This document shows positions 45,900 through 53,666 of a DNA stretch of 64,000 nt, piece after piece. The stretch is from Terribacillus sp. DMT04 (GTDB lineage Bacteria > Bacillota > Bacilli > Bacillales > Amphibacillaceae). The translations under genes and the position numbers were made by a program. The notes beneath the pieces are model-generated. The model worked only from the letters and a program-made list of their open reading frames with translations. It was not told the origin of the DNA and made no database searches. The first letter of the stretch is position 1; each line of letters begins with the position of its first letter. The stretch covers positions 2,978,001 through 3,042,000 of the forward strand of contig NZ_CP077639.1 of assembly GCF_019056395.1 (NCBI RefSeq). The letters run 5' to 3'.

Positions 45900-45926
45900 C
45901 AGTATATGGCGAAACTTGAAGCGTGT
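45900..45926 (-). promoter_or_regulatory. Sigma-K-like promoter of the minus-strand glycan operon
   Basis: On the minus strand AC (45926-45925), 16 bases, CATATACTG (45908-45900). The sigma-K consensus is AC-N16/17-CATANNNTA, so one base differs. It lies 46 bases ahead of the ATG at 45854. The same string and spacing recur at 46437-46463. Confidence 0.55.
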
Positions 45927-45934
45927 GCTTGGTA

Positions 45935-45965
45935 CAAAAAAGGCCCCCTGCCTCAGCAGGAAGCT
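45935..45965 (-). terminator. Weak terminator of the Pro-rich protein gene
   Basis: Read on minus, CCTGC-TGAG-GCAGG forms a short hairpin, then GGGCC and TTTTTT. It lies just after the stop of 45969-46415; the distance between stem and T run makes it atypical. Confidence 0.4.
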
Positions 45966-45968
45966 TAA

Positions 45969-46415
45969 TCAATCCGGAATAGCAGCTAAAATGTCGAGAT
46001 CAGGTATGGTGATTCGGCTGCTGTTAATGAAAATAGACCTGGTTCCGTCAGCATTCAACTCCGTTTTAAAACCGTTTATCTGTTCTGGCTGGTATGGAAC
46101 TGGAGTTGCTGGCACAAAATTTGGTTCAGCTGGTGGTTCCGCTAATGGTATTGCTGACTGCTGCACTTCTGTTGTAGGAGGAACCACTAATGGCACGGCT
46201 GGCTGCTGCACTTCTGTTGGGGGTACTGCATCAACTGGAGGAACAGGTTCGGGTGCTGGAACTTCGTCTATCGGTTCTGCTGCTTTCGAAGATGCCACAG
46301 GAAACGTCGCCGGAAAGCCTCTCGTAGGTGAAAACGCCCCTCCCCAAATGGTTCCTCCTGCGGAAGGACCCATTGCTCTTCTGCCATATAGTCGCGTAGG
46401 TATTTTTTTCGGCAC
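45969..46415 (-). CDS. Pro/Val-rich repeat protein, possible spore-surface protein
   Basis: 148 residues from GTG 46415 with AAAGGA about 8 bases ahead; a TTG frame from 46508 would add about 31 residues and place the promoter inside the gene. A basic Gly-rich N-terminus (GRRAMGPSAGGTIWGGAF) is followed by a Pro-rich middle with an imperfect tandem repeat (PTEVQQPAVPL / TTEVQQSAIPL) and a C-terminal module with a TELNADGTRSIFINSSRIT core. Not recognised as a family. No signal peptide. A sigma-K-like promoter and the glycan neighbours suggest a spore-surface structural protein. Confidence 0.55.
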   Translation of the reverse strand: MPKKIPTRLYGRRAMGPSAGGTIWGGAFSPTRGFPATFPVASSKAAEPIDEVPAPEPVPPVDAVPPTEVQQPAVPLVVPPTTEVQQSAIPLAEPPAEPNFVPATPVPYQPEQINGFKTELNADGTRSIFINSSRITIPDLDILAAIPD

Positions 46416-46436
46416 TTTTATCATCCTTTCCACAGC

Positions 46437-46463
46437 CAGTATATGAACATCCCGCTCCTTTGT
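46437..46463 (-). promoter_or_regulatory. Sigma-K-like promoter of the Pro-rich protein gene
   Basis: On the minus strand AC (46463-46462), 16 bases, CATATACTG (46445-46437), identical in -10 sequence and spacing to the promoter at 45900-45926. The start point would fall near 46430, giving a very short leader before GTG 46415. Confidence 0.5.
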
Positions 46464-46526
46464 TATTGCTGACAAGAAAAAAAATGTCATTCCTGTGTAT
46501 CTATCCAATCCCTTTCACAATCTATC

Positions 46527-46535
46527 CATATACTA
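46527..46535 (+). promoter_or_regulatory. Possible sigma-K -10 box of the plus-strand sugar operon
   Basis: CATATACTA fits CATANNNTA exactly, 48 bases before the GTG of the 2-epimerase gene. No AC was found 16-17 bases upstream, so the promoter is only half supported. Confidence 0.35.
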
Positions 46536-46582
46536 ATCAACGAAAATACGCTTGCAGCTAGCGGTTTTAAAGGAGGTTACTT

Positions 46583-47674
46583 GTGAAGGTTTTAACTGTC
46601 TTAGGAACACGCCCCGAAATTATCCGGCTATCTATCATAATCAGAAAACTAGATTTGCTGGCAGAATCGCACGTACTTGTACACACCGGTCAAAACTACA
46701 CCTCCAATTTAAGTGATGTATTTTTTGATGAAATGCATATCCGAAAGCCGGATTACATTTTGTCACAGAGCCAGCAGACATTAGGCGAGCAGCTGGCAAC
46801 GATGTATAAGGAGCTGGAGGTCATCCTGGAAAAGGAGAGACCGGATAAAGTACTTGTGTTAGGAGACACAAACAGCGCTCTCAGCGCTTTGCTCGCAGAA
46901 CGGATGCACATACCAGTTATCCATATGGAAGCAGGCAACCGCTGTTTTGATTTGGAGGTGCCAGAGGAGAAGAACAGACGTGTTATTGATGCAATCTCCA
47001 GCCTTAACCTGCCTTATACACCTGGCAGCAGAGAAAACTTACTGCGCGAAGGTCTTCCGGCGAATCGCATCGTCGTATCCGGAAATCCAATCTTTGAAGT
47101 GCTTAATCAATACACTGCCAGCATTCAAAAAAGTCGAATTCTTAAAGAACTAAAGCTGAAGAAACAATCCTATTTGCTGACAACCATACACCGCGCAGAA
47201 AATGTAGATCATCCGGATAAACTGCGGACGATTATCAACGGATTAAGCGCTGCAGCTGAGCAATTAAATAAGCGCATGATTTGCAGCATCCATCCACGGA
47301 CGCAATCAAAGATCAGTCAGCTAAATGACGTGACTGTAAGTCCGCTCGTTGAGTTCCATCAGCCATTTGGTTTCTTTGATTTTGTGACACTCGAAAAACA
47401 TGCACTGCTGGCAATGACCGACAGCGGAACGGTACAAGAAGAATGCTGTCTGTTCCACGTACCAACAGTGACAGTACGCAAAACGACAGAACGGCCTGAA
47501 ACTGTCGCTTGCGGCAGCAATATCGTTTCAGGTATCGACACTACGGCGATTGCACGGTCCGCACTCATAATGGCTGCTGCCACCAAAGATTGGGAGTTTC
47601 CAAAAGGATATGCTGACCCAAATGTATCGGATAAGGTGATCAAAATTATTTTAGGAGGTTTGAAGATTGTTTAA
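46583..47674 (+). CDS. UDP-N-acetylglucosamine 2-epimerase-type enzyme
   Basis: 363 residues from GTG 46583 (AAAGGAGG ahead). Starts MKVLTVLGTRPEIIRLS; HTGQNYT, GDTNSALSA, HMEAGNRCFD, TIHRAENVD and DSGTVQEEC are the WecB/CapG family motifs. Together with the next two genes it makes a set like CapE-CapF-CapG/FnlABC, where the 2-epimerase acts last on a 6-deoxy-HexNAc nucleotide. Its stop overlaps the next start by 8 bases. Confidence 0.85.
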   Translation: MKVLTVLGTRPEIIRLSIIIRKLDLLAESHVLVHTGQNYTSNLSDVFFDEMHIRKPDYILSQSQQTLGEQLATMYKELEVILEKERPDKVLVLGDTNSALSALLAERMHIPVIHMEAGNRCFDLEVPEEKNRRVIDAISSLNLPYTPGSRENLLREGLPANRIVVSGNPIFEVLNQYTASIQKSRILKELKLKKQSYLLTTIHRAENVDHPDKLRTIINGLSAAAEQLNKRMICSIHPRTQSKISQLNDVTVSPLVEFHQPFGFFDFVTLEKHALLAMTDSGTVQEECCLFHVPTVTVRKTTERPETVACGSNIVSGIDTTAIARSALIMAAATKDWEFPKGYADPNVSDKVIKIILGGLKIV

Positions 47675-48653
47675 AGATAAAACAATTTTTATTACTGGAG
47701 GAACGGGCTCTTGGGGATATGAGCTTGTCAAACAGCTGCTGCTTCACCGCCCGAAAGAGATACGTATCTTCTCCCGTAATGAATCACATCAGTTTACAAT
47801 GAAGCACGAATTTGACAACAACCCGAAGCTGCATTTCAAAATCGGCGATATCCGTGACCGCGAAGCATTAATTGAAGCAACCGAAGGCGTGGACTATTTA
47901 TTCCACCTTGCAGCACTTAAACACGTACCAGTATGTGAAGATCAGCCGCTGGAAGCGCTTAAGACTAATGTATTAGGAACACAGCATGTTATTGATGCAG
48001 CCATTCATCATAAAATCGATAAAGTAATTTACATCTCAACCGACAAAGCTTCCGATCCTGCCAACTTCTATGGCCTCTCCAAGGCAATGGGAGAAAGATT
48101 GATTACACACGCAAATACACTTCATGCAAACACAACTTTCGTATGTATTCGGGGTGGAAACGTACTTGGAACAAACGGAAGTGTCATTCACGTCTTCAAG
48201 AAAGCAATTCGTCAAAAAGGCAAAATCGGCATCACCGATCCAGAAATGACACGTTTCTTCTTAACAGTAGAAGACGCCATCAAACTTGTATTCAAAGCAA
48301 CCTTTGAAGCTGTAGGCGGCGAAATCTTCATAATGAAGATGCCTGCTATTAAGATTACAGATCTTGCAAAAGTATTAATGGACGCCTCTGGCACAAAGGA
48401 TATTGAGTTTGAAACGTTAGGCATTCGTCCTGGAGAGAAAATTCATGAGTTATTATTGACGATTAATGAAAGCAATTCGGCAATTGTTTATGATGATCGC
48501 TACTTTGTTATCCTGCCAGATATCAAAACAGAAGCAATTAAAGACCAGTATAAAGGTTATAAAAAAGTGGAGATTACTGATTACAATTCCAGCCAGAACC
48601 TGCTTTCACTAAAAGAAATCCAAAGCATGCTCGCAAAAGGTGGTTTTATTTAA
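47667..48653 (+). CDS. UDP-GlcNAc 4,6-dehydratase/5-epimerase (CapE/FnlA type)
   Basis: 328 residues from TTG 47667, placed 8 bases after AGGAGG. Extended SDR: GGTGSWG near residue 11, HLAALKHVPVCEDQP, STDKASDP and YGLSKAMGER. The Met-containing substrate region and the RPGEKIHE motif are those of CapE/FnlA/FlaA1 enzymes, which convert UDP-GlcNAc to a 4-keto-6-deoxy sugar. First committed step for UDP-L-FucNAc, L-QuiNAc or L-RhaNAc. Stop and next ATG share a base (TAATG). Confidence 0.85.
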   Translation: MFKDKTIFITGGTGSWGYELVKQLLLHRPKEIRIFSRNESHQFTMKHEFDNNPKLHFKIGDIRDREALIEATEGVDYLFHLAALKHVPVCEDQPLEALKTNVLGTQHVIDAAIHHKIDKVIYISTDKASDPANFYGLSKAMGERLITHANTLHANTTFVCIRGGNVLGTNGSVIHVFKKAIRQKGKIGITDPEMTRFFLTVEDAIKLVFKATFEAVGGEIFIMKMPAIKITDLAKVLMDASGTKDIEFETLGIRPGEKIHELLLTINESNSAIVYDDRYFVILPDIKTEAIKDQYKGYKKVEITDYNSSQNLLSLKEIQSMLAKGGFI

Positions 48654-49486
48654 TGAAAATACTTATCCTCGGCGGAAAGGGAATGGCGGGGCATGTAATG
48701 TACAGTTACCTGCGCAAGAAGCCGGATTACGATGTGTATTATACTTCCCGCGATCGAACGGATAAGAATAGTATTTACCTGGATGCAGTTGACACTTCTG
48801 CAGTAGAACAGCTGATTAATGCCTTAGAACCGGCCGTTGTTATCAACTGTACCGGTATTCTAAATGAGGCTGCAGAGCAAAACCCACTCTTAGCTTTCCG
48901 AGTAAACAGTCTGCTGCCTCACCAGCTTGCTGCTTTCATGGACAGAAAACAGGGGCGTTTGATTCAAATTAGCACAGATTGTGTCTTCTCCGGTAAAACG
49001 GGACAATACAAAGAATCAGACTTCCGTGATGGAGATTCTGTTTATGCACAATCCAAACAGCTTGGTGAAATCACAACAGCACCGCACCTGACTATTCGAA
49101 CGTCGATTATCGGACCCGAGCTAAAACAAGACGGTATTGGTCTGTTTCATTGGTTTATGAATCAAAGCGGACAAATTAAAGGATTTGAGAACGTTTACTG
49201 GAATGGCGTAACAACACTCGAGCTAGCCAAAGCAACAGACTTCTTCATTCAACAGCAAACAAGCGGGTTATTCCACCTTTGTCCTGAAAATAAAATAAGC
49301 AAACACGACCTGTTGCAGCTTTTCAAAGAGGTCTATCAAAAGAACGACATCCACATTATCCCGGATGCCGCTCATGTGCTGGATAGAACCATTGTAAACA
49401 CCAGAAAATCACCTGCATATGCTGTACCAAGCTTTCGTGAAATGGTGGAGGAACAACGGCAAATTTATCCGCTGCTCGTATCCTGA
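48653..49486 (+). CDS. RmlD-like 4-ketosugar reductase
   Basis: 277 residues. GGKGMAGHVMY (nucleotide site), NCTGILNEAAEQNP, STDCVFSGKTGQYKESD and YAQSKQLGE (catalytic Tyr/Lys) are RmlD features. Coupled to the dehydratase, it would reduce the 4-keto intermediate. It lacks the cupin tail of CapF, so the route may be the RmlD-type one used for L-RhaNAc/L-QuiNAc. Ends tail-to-tail (22-base overlap) with the following minus-strand gene. Confidence 0.8.
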   Translation: MKILILGGKGMAGHVMYSYLRKKPDYDVYYTSRDRTDKNSIYLDAVDTSAVEQLINALEPAVVINCTGILNEAAEQNPLLAFRVNSLLPHQLAAFMDRKQGRLIQISTDCVFSGKTGQYKESDFRDGDSVYAQSKQLGEITTAPHLTIRTSIIGPELKQDGIGLFHWFMNQSGQIKGFENVYWNGVTTLELAKATDFFIQQQTSGLFHLCPENKISKHDLLQLFKEVYQKNDIHIIPDAAHVLDRTIVNTRKSPAYAVPSFREMVEEQRQIYPLLVS

Positions 49487-50553
49487 ATGCCTAAGTCCAG
49501 CAGCATTTGCTTAAACGAGCTTGCATAGTTATTAAGACTAAACCTTTCCTTCACATGCCGAAGTCCGTTCTCGCGAATATACGTACGCTGATCTATATTA
49601 ACTATTAATTCTTTCGCTTCTCGAAGCGCTGAATCAGGATTACCTATATCGTAATATTTCCCTGTTTGATTATGAATAACTGCTCGGCGTACGCCATCTG
49701 AATCTGTCGTTAGTACAGGGCAGGTGCAGCTGATAGCTTCTATTACTGCATACCCAGCGCTTTCTACCTTGGATGTTGATAGTAAGAAACCGCCTGAATC
49801 ACCTATTAAAGAGAAGTAATAAGGCATATCGGTATGCGGAACATCCGGGAAAATGGACACATGCGCTCGCAGCTGCAAACTGTCCAGCATCTGTTCAAAG
49901 TCGTCATTTTCACTTTGTGCCGCAAGCGAAGGATCATGGAACATATAAAACTGCAAATCCTGCCGATATTCCGTTAACAGTTTATGGGCAATCAGGAGAA
50001 ACTCCCGCCAGTTTTTATTGTCTTCTAATCTGCCTATCCATGCGATGATTGGTTGGTCGGCAGCTGTTCCAGCCATGTACGCAAAGCTGTCCGTATCGAA
50101 GCAGATGTCAAACCCAAACGTCGGTGTTGTCGGATAAAAATGCTGGTATATATCTGCAATATGTTGTGTCATTGGATGCAGCAACCCATTTGCATAACTG
50201 TTAACAAGCGGTACTGCCAGCTCAAGTTGTGAGTAAGCAACTTCTTTAGGTCCAAATCCTTGCGATTCTAATATAAGCTTGCCTGTAAACCCGAGTCTTC
50301 GAAAACGTGCAAAACTCAAGAAATCAGATGTGACAACAGCTGCATCGAAATTATTCGCGTCGAAAATCTGCTTGATGTCTGCATCTTCGTTTGTTATATA
50401 CACCGGCGCTCCGTGGTCATTTACGAGTTCACGACGTTTTTCATAATACAAAAAGTGTGCAGAGATACCTTCCAATTCCAGCGCAGCTCTTCTCTGCCGA
50501 TTAAGCGTCTCTACGCCACCGCTTGGAACGTAAAATACAAATAACACTTTCAT
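49465..50553 (-). CDS. Glycosyltransferase (GT-B, family 4/1-like)
   Basis: 362 residues. Starts MKVLFVFYVPSGGVETLNRQR; donor half has AWIGRLEDNKNW, SLIGDSGGFLLSTSKVESAGYAVIEAISCTCPV and ENGLRHVKERFSL. AAAGGAGG stands 8 bases before the ATG. A single minus-strand gene inside the cluster, convergent with the RmlD-like gene by a 22-base overlap. Confidence 0.8.
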   Translation of the reverse strand: MKVLFVFYVPSGGVETLNRQRRAALELEGISAHFLYYEKRRELVNDHGAPVYITNEDADIKQIFDANNFDAAVVTSDFLSFARFRRLGFTGKLILESQGFGPKEVAYSQLELAVPLVNSYANGLLHPMTQHIADIYQHFYPTTPTFGFDICFDTDSFAYMAGTAADQPIIAWIGRLEDNKNWREFLLIAHKLLTEYRQDLQFYMFHDPSLAAQSENDDFEQMLDSLQLRAHVSIFPDVPHTDMPYYFSLIGDSGGFLLSTSKVESAGYAVIEAISCTCPVLTTDSDGVRRAVIHNQTGKYYDIGNPDSALREAKELIVNIDQRTYIRENGLRHVKERFSLNNYASSFKQMLLDLGIQDTSSG

Positions 50554-50639
50554 GTTCTGCCTCCTTTACTAGGCGTACAATATCCATTTCATGCTTATGC
50601 TGGAGGCAGAAAAAATATGATATTTAGGAGGACGCGGCA

Positions 50640-51371
50640 ATGCTGCCGAAAGTAACGATTATTATCCCTTTTTACAATGATAAATATGTTCCTATCGCGA
50701 TTCAAAGTGCTTTGGATCAAACATACCCAAATATAGAAGTCATCGTAGTAGACGATGGATCTACGGAAGAGGTTGATAAAATTCAGCCTTATATGGAGCA
50801 GATCACTTATATTCGAAAAGATAATGGCGGAACAGCCACTGCACTTAACTACGGCATTCAGCATAGCACCGGGGAATATATAGCCTGGCTAAGCTCTGAC
50901 GATATGTTTTTGCCGCATAAGATTCAAGTGCAAATGGACTATATGTTAGCCAACAAAGCGCCAGTCTGCTTTTCCAACTACCATCTGATGGACAAAGATA
51001 ATCAAGTTTATATTCCTTGGTGCGGCAAACGCTTTTCTCCTACAAATAATCTAAGAGAAGTTTACGAAACCTTCCTGACAGTAAATCCTGTCAACGGATG
51101 CACGATTGTAATCCGTAAAGACATTTTAGATACTACCGGGGCCTTCAACCCTGGGTTTTTATATACACACGATTATGATTTATGGTTCCGAATCCTGCTA
51201 AGCGGTTTTCGTATGCATTACATTGACCAGCCGCTCATTCATTTCCGTTCCCACGAGGAATCCGGAACTTCCAGATATCAGCCGCAAATCATACATGAAA
51301 TGAACACAATCGAAACACATTATCGTCCGATTCTCGAAGATTACTTGCAACAACACCCTACATTCTATTAA
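50640..51371 (+). CDS. Family 2 glycosyltransferase
   Basis: 243 residues, GT-A fold. TIIIPFYNDKYV, VIVVDDGSTEE, LSSDDMFLP (DxD-like) and the acceptor-side LDTTGAFNPGFLYTHDYDLWFRI match GT2 enzymes of teichoic and surface polysaccharide pathways. No membrane segment. AGGAGGAC precedes the ATG. First gene of a plus-strand GT2-small ORF-GT4 operon. Confidence 0.85.
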   Translation: MLPKVTIIIPFYNDKYVPIAIQSALDQTYPNIEVIVVDDGSTEEVDKIQPYMEQITYIRKDNGGTATALNYGIQHSTGEYIAWLSSDDMFLPHKIQVQMDYMLANKAPVCFSNYHLMDKDNQVYIPWCGKRFSPTNNLREVYETFLTVNPVNGCTIVIRKDILDTTGAFNPGFLYTHDYDLWFRILLSGFRMHYIDQPLIHFRSHEESGTSRYQPQIIHEMNTIETHYRPILEDYLQQHPTFY

Positions 51372-51387
51372 AGAAGGAGATTGTACG

Positions 51388-51495
51388 ATGAAAAAGAAGC
51401 AGATAGCTTCCTTAATTAAACTTGCCCCTCCTGGCTACCGCATACCTGATCACCGACTCCTTCCGCTTATGAAACGATACGGAAAAACAAACTAG
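51388..51495 (+). CDS. 35-residue basic small protein in the glycan cluster
   Basis: ATG 51388 has a good ribosome site (AAGAAGGAGA, 51371-51380). The frame encodes MKKKQIASLIKLAPPGYRIP and then 15 further residues including PDHRLLPLMKRYGK, and ends at TAG 51493-51495. It lies between two glycosyltransferase genes with 16 and 13 base gaps, so it is in the operon. Highly basic with a central Pro-Gly turn. Not recognised; spacing and ribosome site argue it is translated. Confidence 0.55.
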   Translation: MKKKQIASLIKLAPPGYRIPDHRLLPLMKRYGKTN

Positions 51496-51508
51496 GGAGC
51501 TGATGTAT

Positions 51509-52735
51509 ATGAAAATCTTGATTATTTCCTATTATCCGCTTCCGTATGTCGGAGGATTATGGACAGTTGTAAGAAACCTCCGCAATGAGTTAACAAGAAA
51601 CGGACATGAAGTTGATATCCTGGCACAAAATGAAGAAATGACAGAATATCGAATTATTGGCCAAGAAGCTCCTTTTAAAGCGGCCGACGTCAAGCCTATT
51701 ATCGAAGAGCAGATGCTGGCGTCTTTTCCAAAGCTGGAATCATACACATCCATTTATCTAACAGAGGTTTTGAAATATAGCTTGGAATTAACCGGGCTGG
51801 CATTAGACTTATCCAAATACGAGATAATTCACGCACAAGATATCATTGCAGCAGCTGCTATCGACCGTATAAAACCTGCTCACATTCCTATCGTTACAAG
51901 TATTCACGGCTATCTTTCAAAGGAAATAGCGCTATCAATTAAAGGACGTCATCCAAAAATAGAACCTGCAGAACTATATGAGAGCTTTGAATACCAATAT
52001 AACGTGCACTTGGAGCATATAGGCTGTCATGTTAGTGAGTTGATCCACACACCAGCCAATATTACGAAGTTGGATATTATGCAGCAGCATCACCTATCAG
52101 AACAACGATTTGTTCAATTTCCGTATGGAATAGATATAGAAGCTTTCCGGCAGAGTCCGCAGCAGCTAGAGCTTATACCCGCTAAGAAGAAACCCGTTAT
52201 TTTGTTTGCGGGAAGAATTGTCCAAGTGAAAGGTGTGCACATTCTGGTGGAGGCCTTGAGACAGCTAAAAGCAGTCACACCAGATTGGGAATGCTGGATA
52301 CTTGGCAGCGGAGATGCTGTTAAATCAATTAAGAATCAAATTAAGGATGCAGGTCTGTCAGCAGACATTAAACTCTTTGGTTCCATACCAAATGTAAAGG
52401 GCTTTCTGGATACTGCCGATATCTTTGTTTCACCAAGTCTGCAGGATACACAGCCGTACTCCGTTATAGAAGCACAGCTTAGCAGTCTGCCTGTAGTTGT
52501 CAGCGATGCCGGCGGCTTACCTGAGATGGTGCAAGAAGGTGTAACTGGACTGCTCTCAGAGACTGGTAATCCAGAAAGTCTGGCACAGCAGCTAGCTCGT
52601 TTGCTTCAAGACGCTCCACTTCGCCAACAGCTCGGCAACCAAGCGAAACATTGGGCCGAACAGCAATGGTCGCTTATAAATATGGGAAACAACACCATCA
52701 ACTTATACAAAAAAGCACTCGGGCTTCCGGAGTGA
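51509..52735 (+). CDS. Family 4 glycosyltransferase (paralogue of the 44.6 kb gene)
   Basis: 408 residues from ATG 51509, GGGAG about 9 bases ahead; an ATG at 51503 is too close. MKILIISYYPLPYVGGLWTVV, FAGRIVQVKGVHILVEAL, SPSLQDTQPYSVIEAQLSSLPVVVSDAGGLPEMV. Its motif string parallels 44643-45854, marking a duplication within the cluster. Confidence 0.85.
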   Translation: MKILIISYYPLPYVGGLWTVVRNLRNELTRNGHEVDILAQNEEMTEYRIIGQEAPFKAADVKPIIEEQMLASFPKLESYTSIYLTEVLKYSLELTGLALDLSKYEIIHAQDIIAAAAIDRIKPAHIPIVTSIHGYLSKEIALSIKGRHPKIEPAELYESFEYQYNVHLEHIGCHVSELIHTPANITKLDIMQQHHLSEQRFVQFPYGIDIEAFRQSPQQLELIPAKKKPVILFAGRIVQVKGVHILVEALRQLKAVTPDWECWILGSGDAVKSIKNQIKDAGLSADIKLFGSIPNVKGFLDTADIFVSPSLQDTQPYSVIEAQLSSLPVVVSDAGGLPEMVQEGVTGLLSETGNPESLAQQLARLLQDAPLRQQLGNQAKHWAEQQWSLINMGNNTINLYKKALGLPE

Positions 52736-52794
52736 ACCTGAAAATCGAATCACCTGCCATGGGTTGGCTGTCCCTTTCACAATGGAGTACGAAT

Positions 52795-52803
52795 CATACA
52801 ATA
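52795..52803 (+). promoter_or_regulatory. Possible sigma-K -10 box ahead of the 143-residue protein
   Basis: CATACAATA fits CATANNNTA exactly, 32 bases before the ATG. An AC lies 14 bases upstream, slightly closer than usual. Confidence 0.35.
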
Positions 52804-52834
52804 AAGTATCTTCATTAGAAAGGAGGACATCACC

Positions 52835-53266
52835 ATGACTATACTTCTTGATGCAAGAACATCCCAGAATGCTAGTACGTCCGGTTCCATTGCCTCACCG
52901 ATTGCAACCGGTACACCAGTTTTATTTGGTCAGATTGGTCTAGTCGTAACAGAAGCAACAACTCCGATTCGAACACAGCTAAGCGGCATCATCTCTATAC
53001 AGCTTCCCCTGCTTCCTTTGCTGACTAGCGTGACAGTTAGAATCGTACGAGGTACAGCACCAACAGATCCAACTGTATTTTCAGCTGTTTACAACCTAGA
53101 CCTGCAAATACTTGGACCGCAGTCGTTTAACTTTAATGGATCAGACATTAACGTTGCACCGCCAGCGAGCGGGCAGCTCACGTATACTGCGTTCGTATCA
53201 ACGAACTTAATTGGAGCGATTCGAGTAGGTCCAGAGAGCTTTAACGGAATTTCGTTTGCCGAGTAA
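52835..53266 (+). CDS. Beta-rich, Thr/Ser-rich protein, possible spore-surface protein
   Basis: 143 residues with AAAGGAGG 9 bases ahead. No signal peptide or membrane helix; strand-rich with a Ser/Thr-rich N-terminus (RTSQNASTSGSIASP) and repeated LLPLLTSVTVRIVRG, GPQSFNFNGSDIN, LTYTAFVSTN segments. The general style recalls exosporium basal-layer proteins (BxpB/ExsF), but no specific match is claimed. Placed after the glycan cluster and before a Cys-rich coat-like protein. Confidence 0.55.
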   Translation: MTILLDARTSQNASTSGSIASPIATGTPVLFGQIGLVVTEATTPIRTQLSGIISIQLPLLPLLTSVTVRIVRGTAPTDPTVFSAVYNLDLQILGPQSFNFNGSDINVAPPASGQLTYTAFVSTNLIGAIRVGPESFNGISFAE

Positions 53267-53272
53267 AACTTC

Positions 53273-53306
53273 AAGAGGATGAGCAAATTTTGCTTGTCCT
53301 CTTTTC
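53273..53306 (+). terminator. Terminator after the 143-residue protein gene
   Basis: AAGAGGAtgAGCAAA pairs with the downstream TTTGCTtgTCCTCTT, ending in TTTTC. The two G-T pairs are in mid-stem. Confidence 0.75.
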
Positions 53307-53336
53307 TAATAGCCCTGCCTAATCTGTCGCTGCTTT

Positions 53337-53345
53337 CATATTGTA
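53337..53345 (+). promoter_or_regulatory. Possible sigma-K -10 box ahead of the Cys-rich small protein
   Basis: CATATTGTA fits CATANNNTA exactly, 22 bases before the ATG at 53368. No matching -35 AC was seen. Confidence 0.3.
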
Positions 53346-53367
53346 TTGTAGAGAGGTGGTGAACTAT

Positions 53368-53556
53368 ATGGGTTATTATTGGCCAGACTGCAAGATTAAA
53401 CCGAGACGCAAATATATATGCAAGCAAGAAGAATGCTGCGAAAAAGAAGAGGAAAAACATGCGTGTGATTGCGACAAATGTGATCACAAATGTGAAGGTG
53501 GCACAAGATGGGGTGCCTCATTCCTGACACCTCCTTCCCCGCCATTCCCTTATTAA
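53368..53556 (+). CDS. Small Cys-rich, charged protein, coat-like
   Basis: 62 residues from ATG 53368 (AGAGGTGG about 9 bases ahead). A basic N-terminus with YY and W, a Cys/Lys/Glu core (KQEECCEKEEEKHACDCDKC) and a Pro-rich end (TPPSPPFPY). Eight Cys in 62 residues, the pattern of cross-linked or metal-binding spore-coat proteins. Not assigned to a family. Confidence 0.6.
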   Translation: MGYYWPDCKIKPRRKYICKQEECCEKEEEKHACDCDKCDHKCEGGTRWGASFLTPPSPPFPY

Positions 53557-53565
53557 TAAATAGCT

Positions 53566-53592
53566 AACGGCATCTGTATAAGGTGCCGTTTT
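53566..53592 (+). terminator. Terminator after the Cys-rich small protein gene
   Basis: AACGGCATC (53566-53574) pairs with GGTGCCGTT (53582-53590), then TTC. Confidence 0.65.
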
Positions 53593-53666
53593 CTACATAC
53601 TTTTTCATGTTAGAAAGCGATTCGGGCAGGGTAAACAGGTACCGTAATAACAGAGGAGGTACCATA

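Noticed and set aside
45916-46446. A 176-codon plus-strand frame rich in Gly/Ser/Thr, resembling a cell-surface protein
   Set aside because: It is the antisense image of the Pro-rich repeats in 45969-46415. The minus frame has a ribosome site and promoter; this one has neither.
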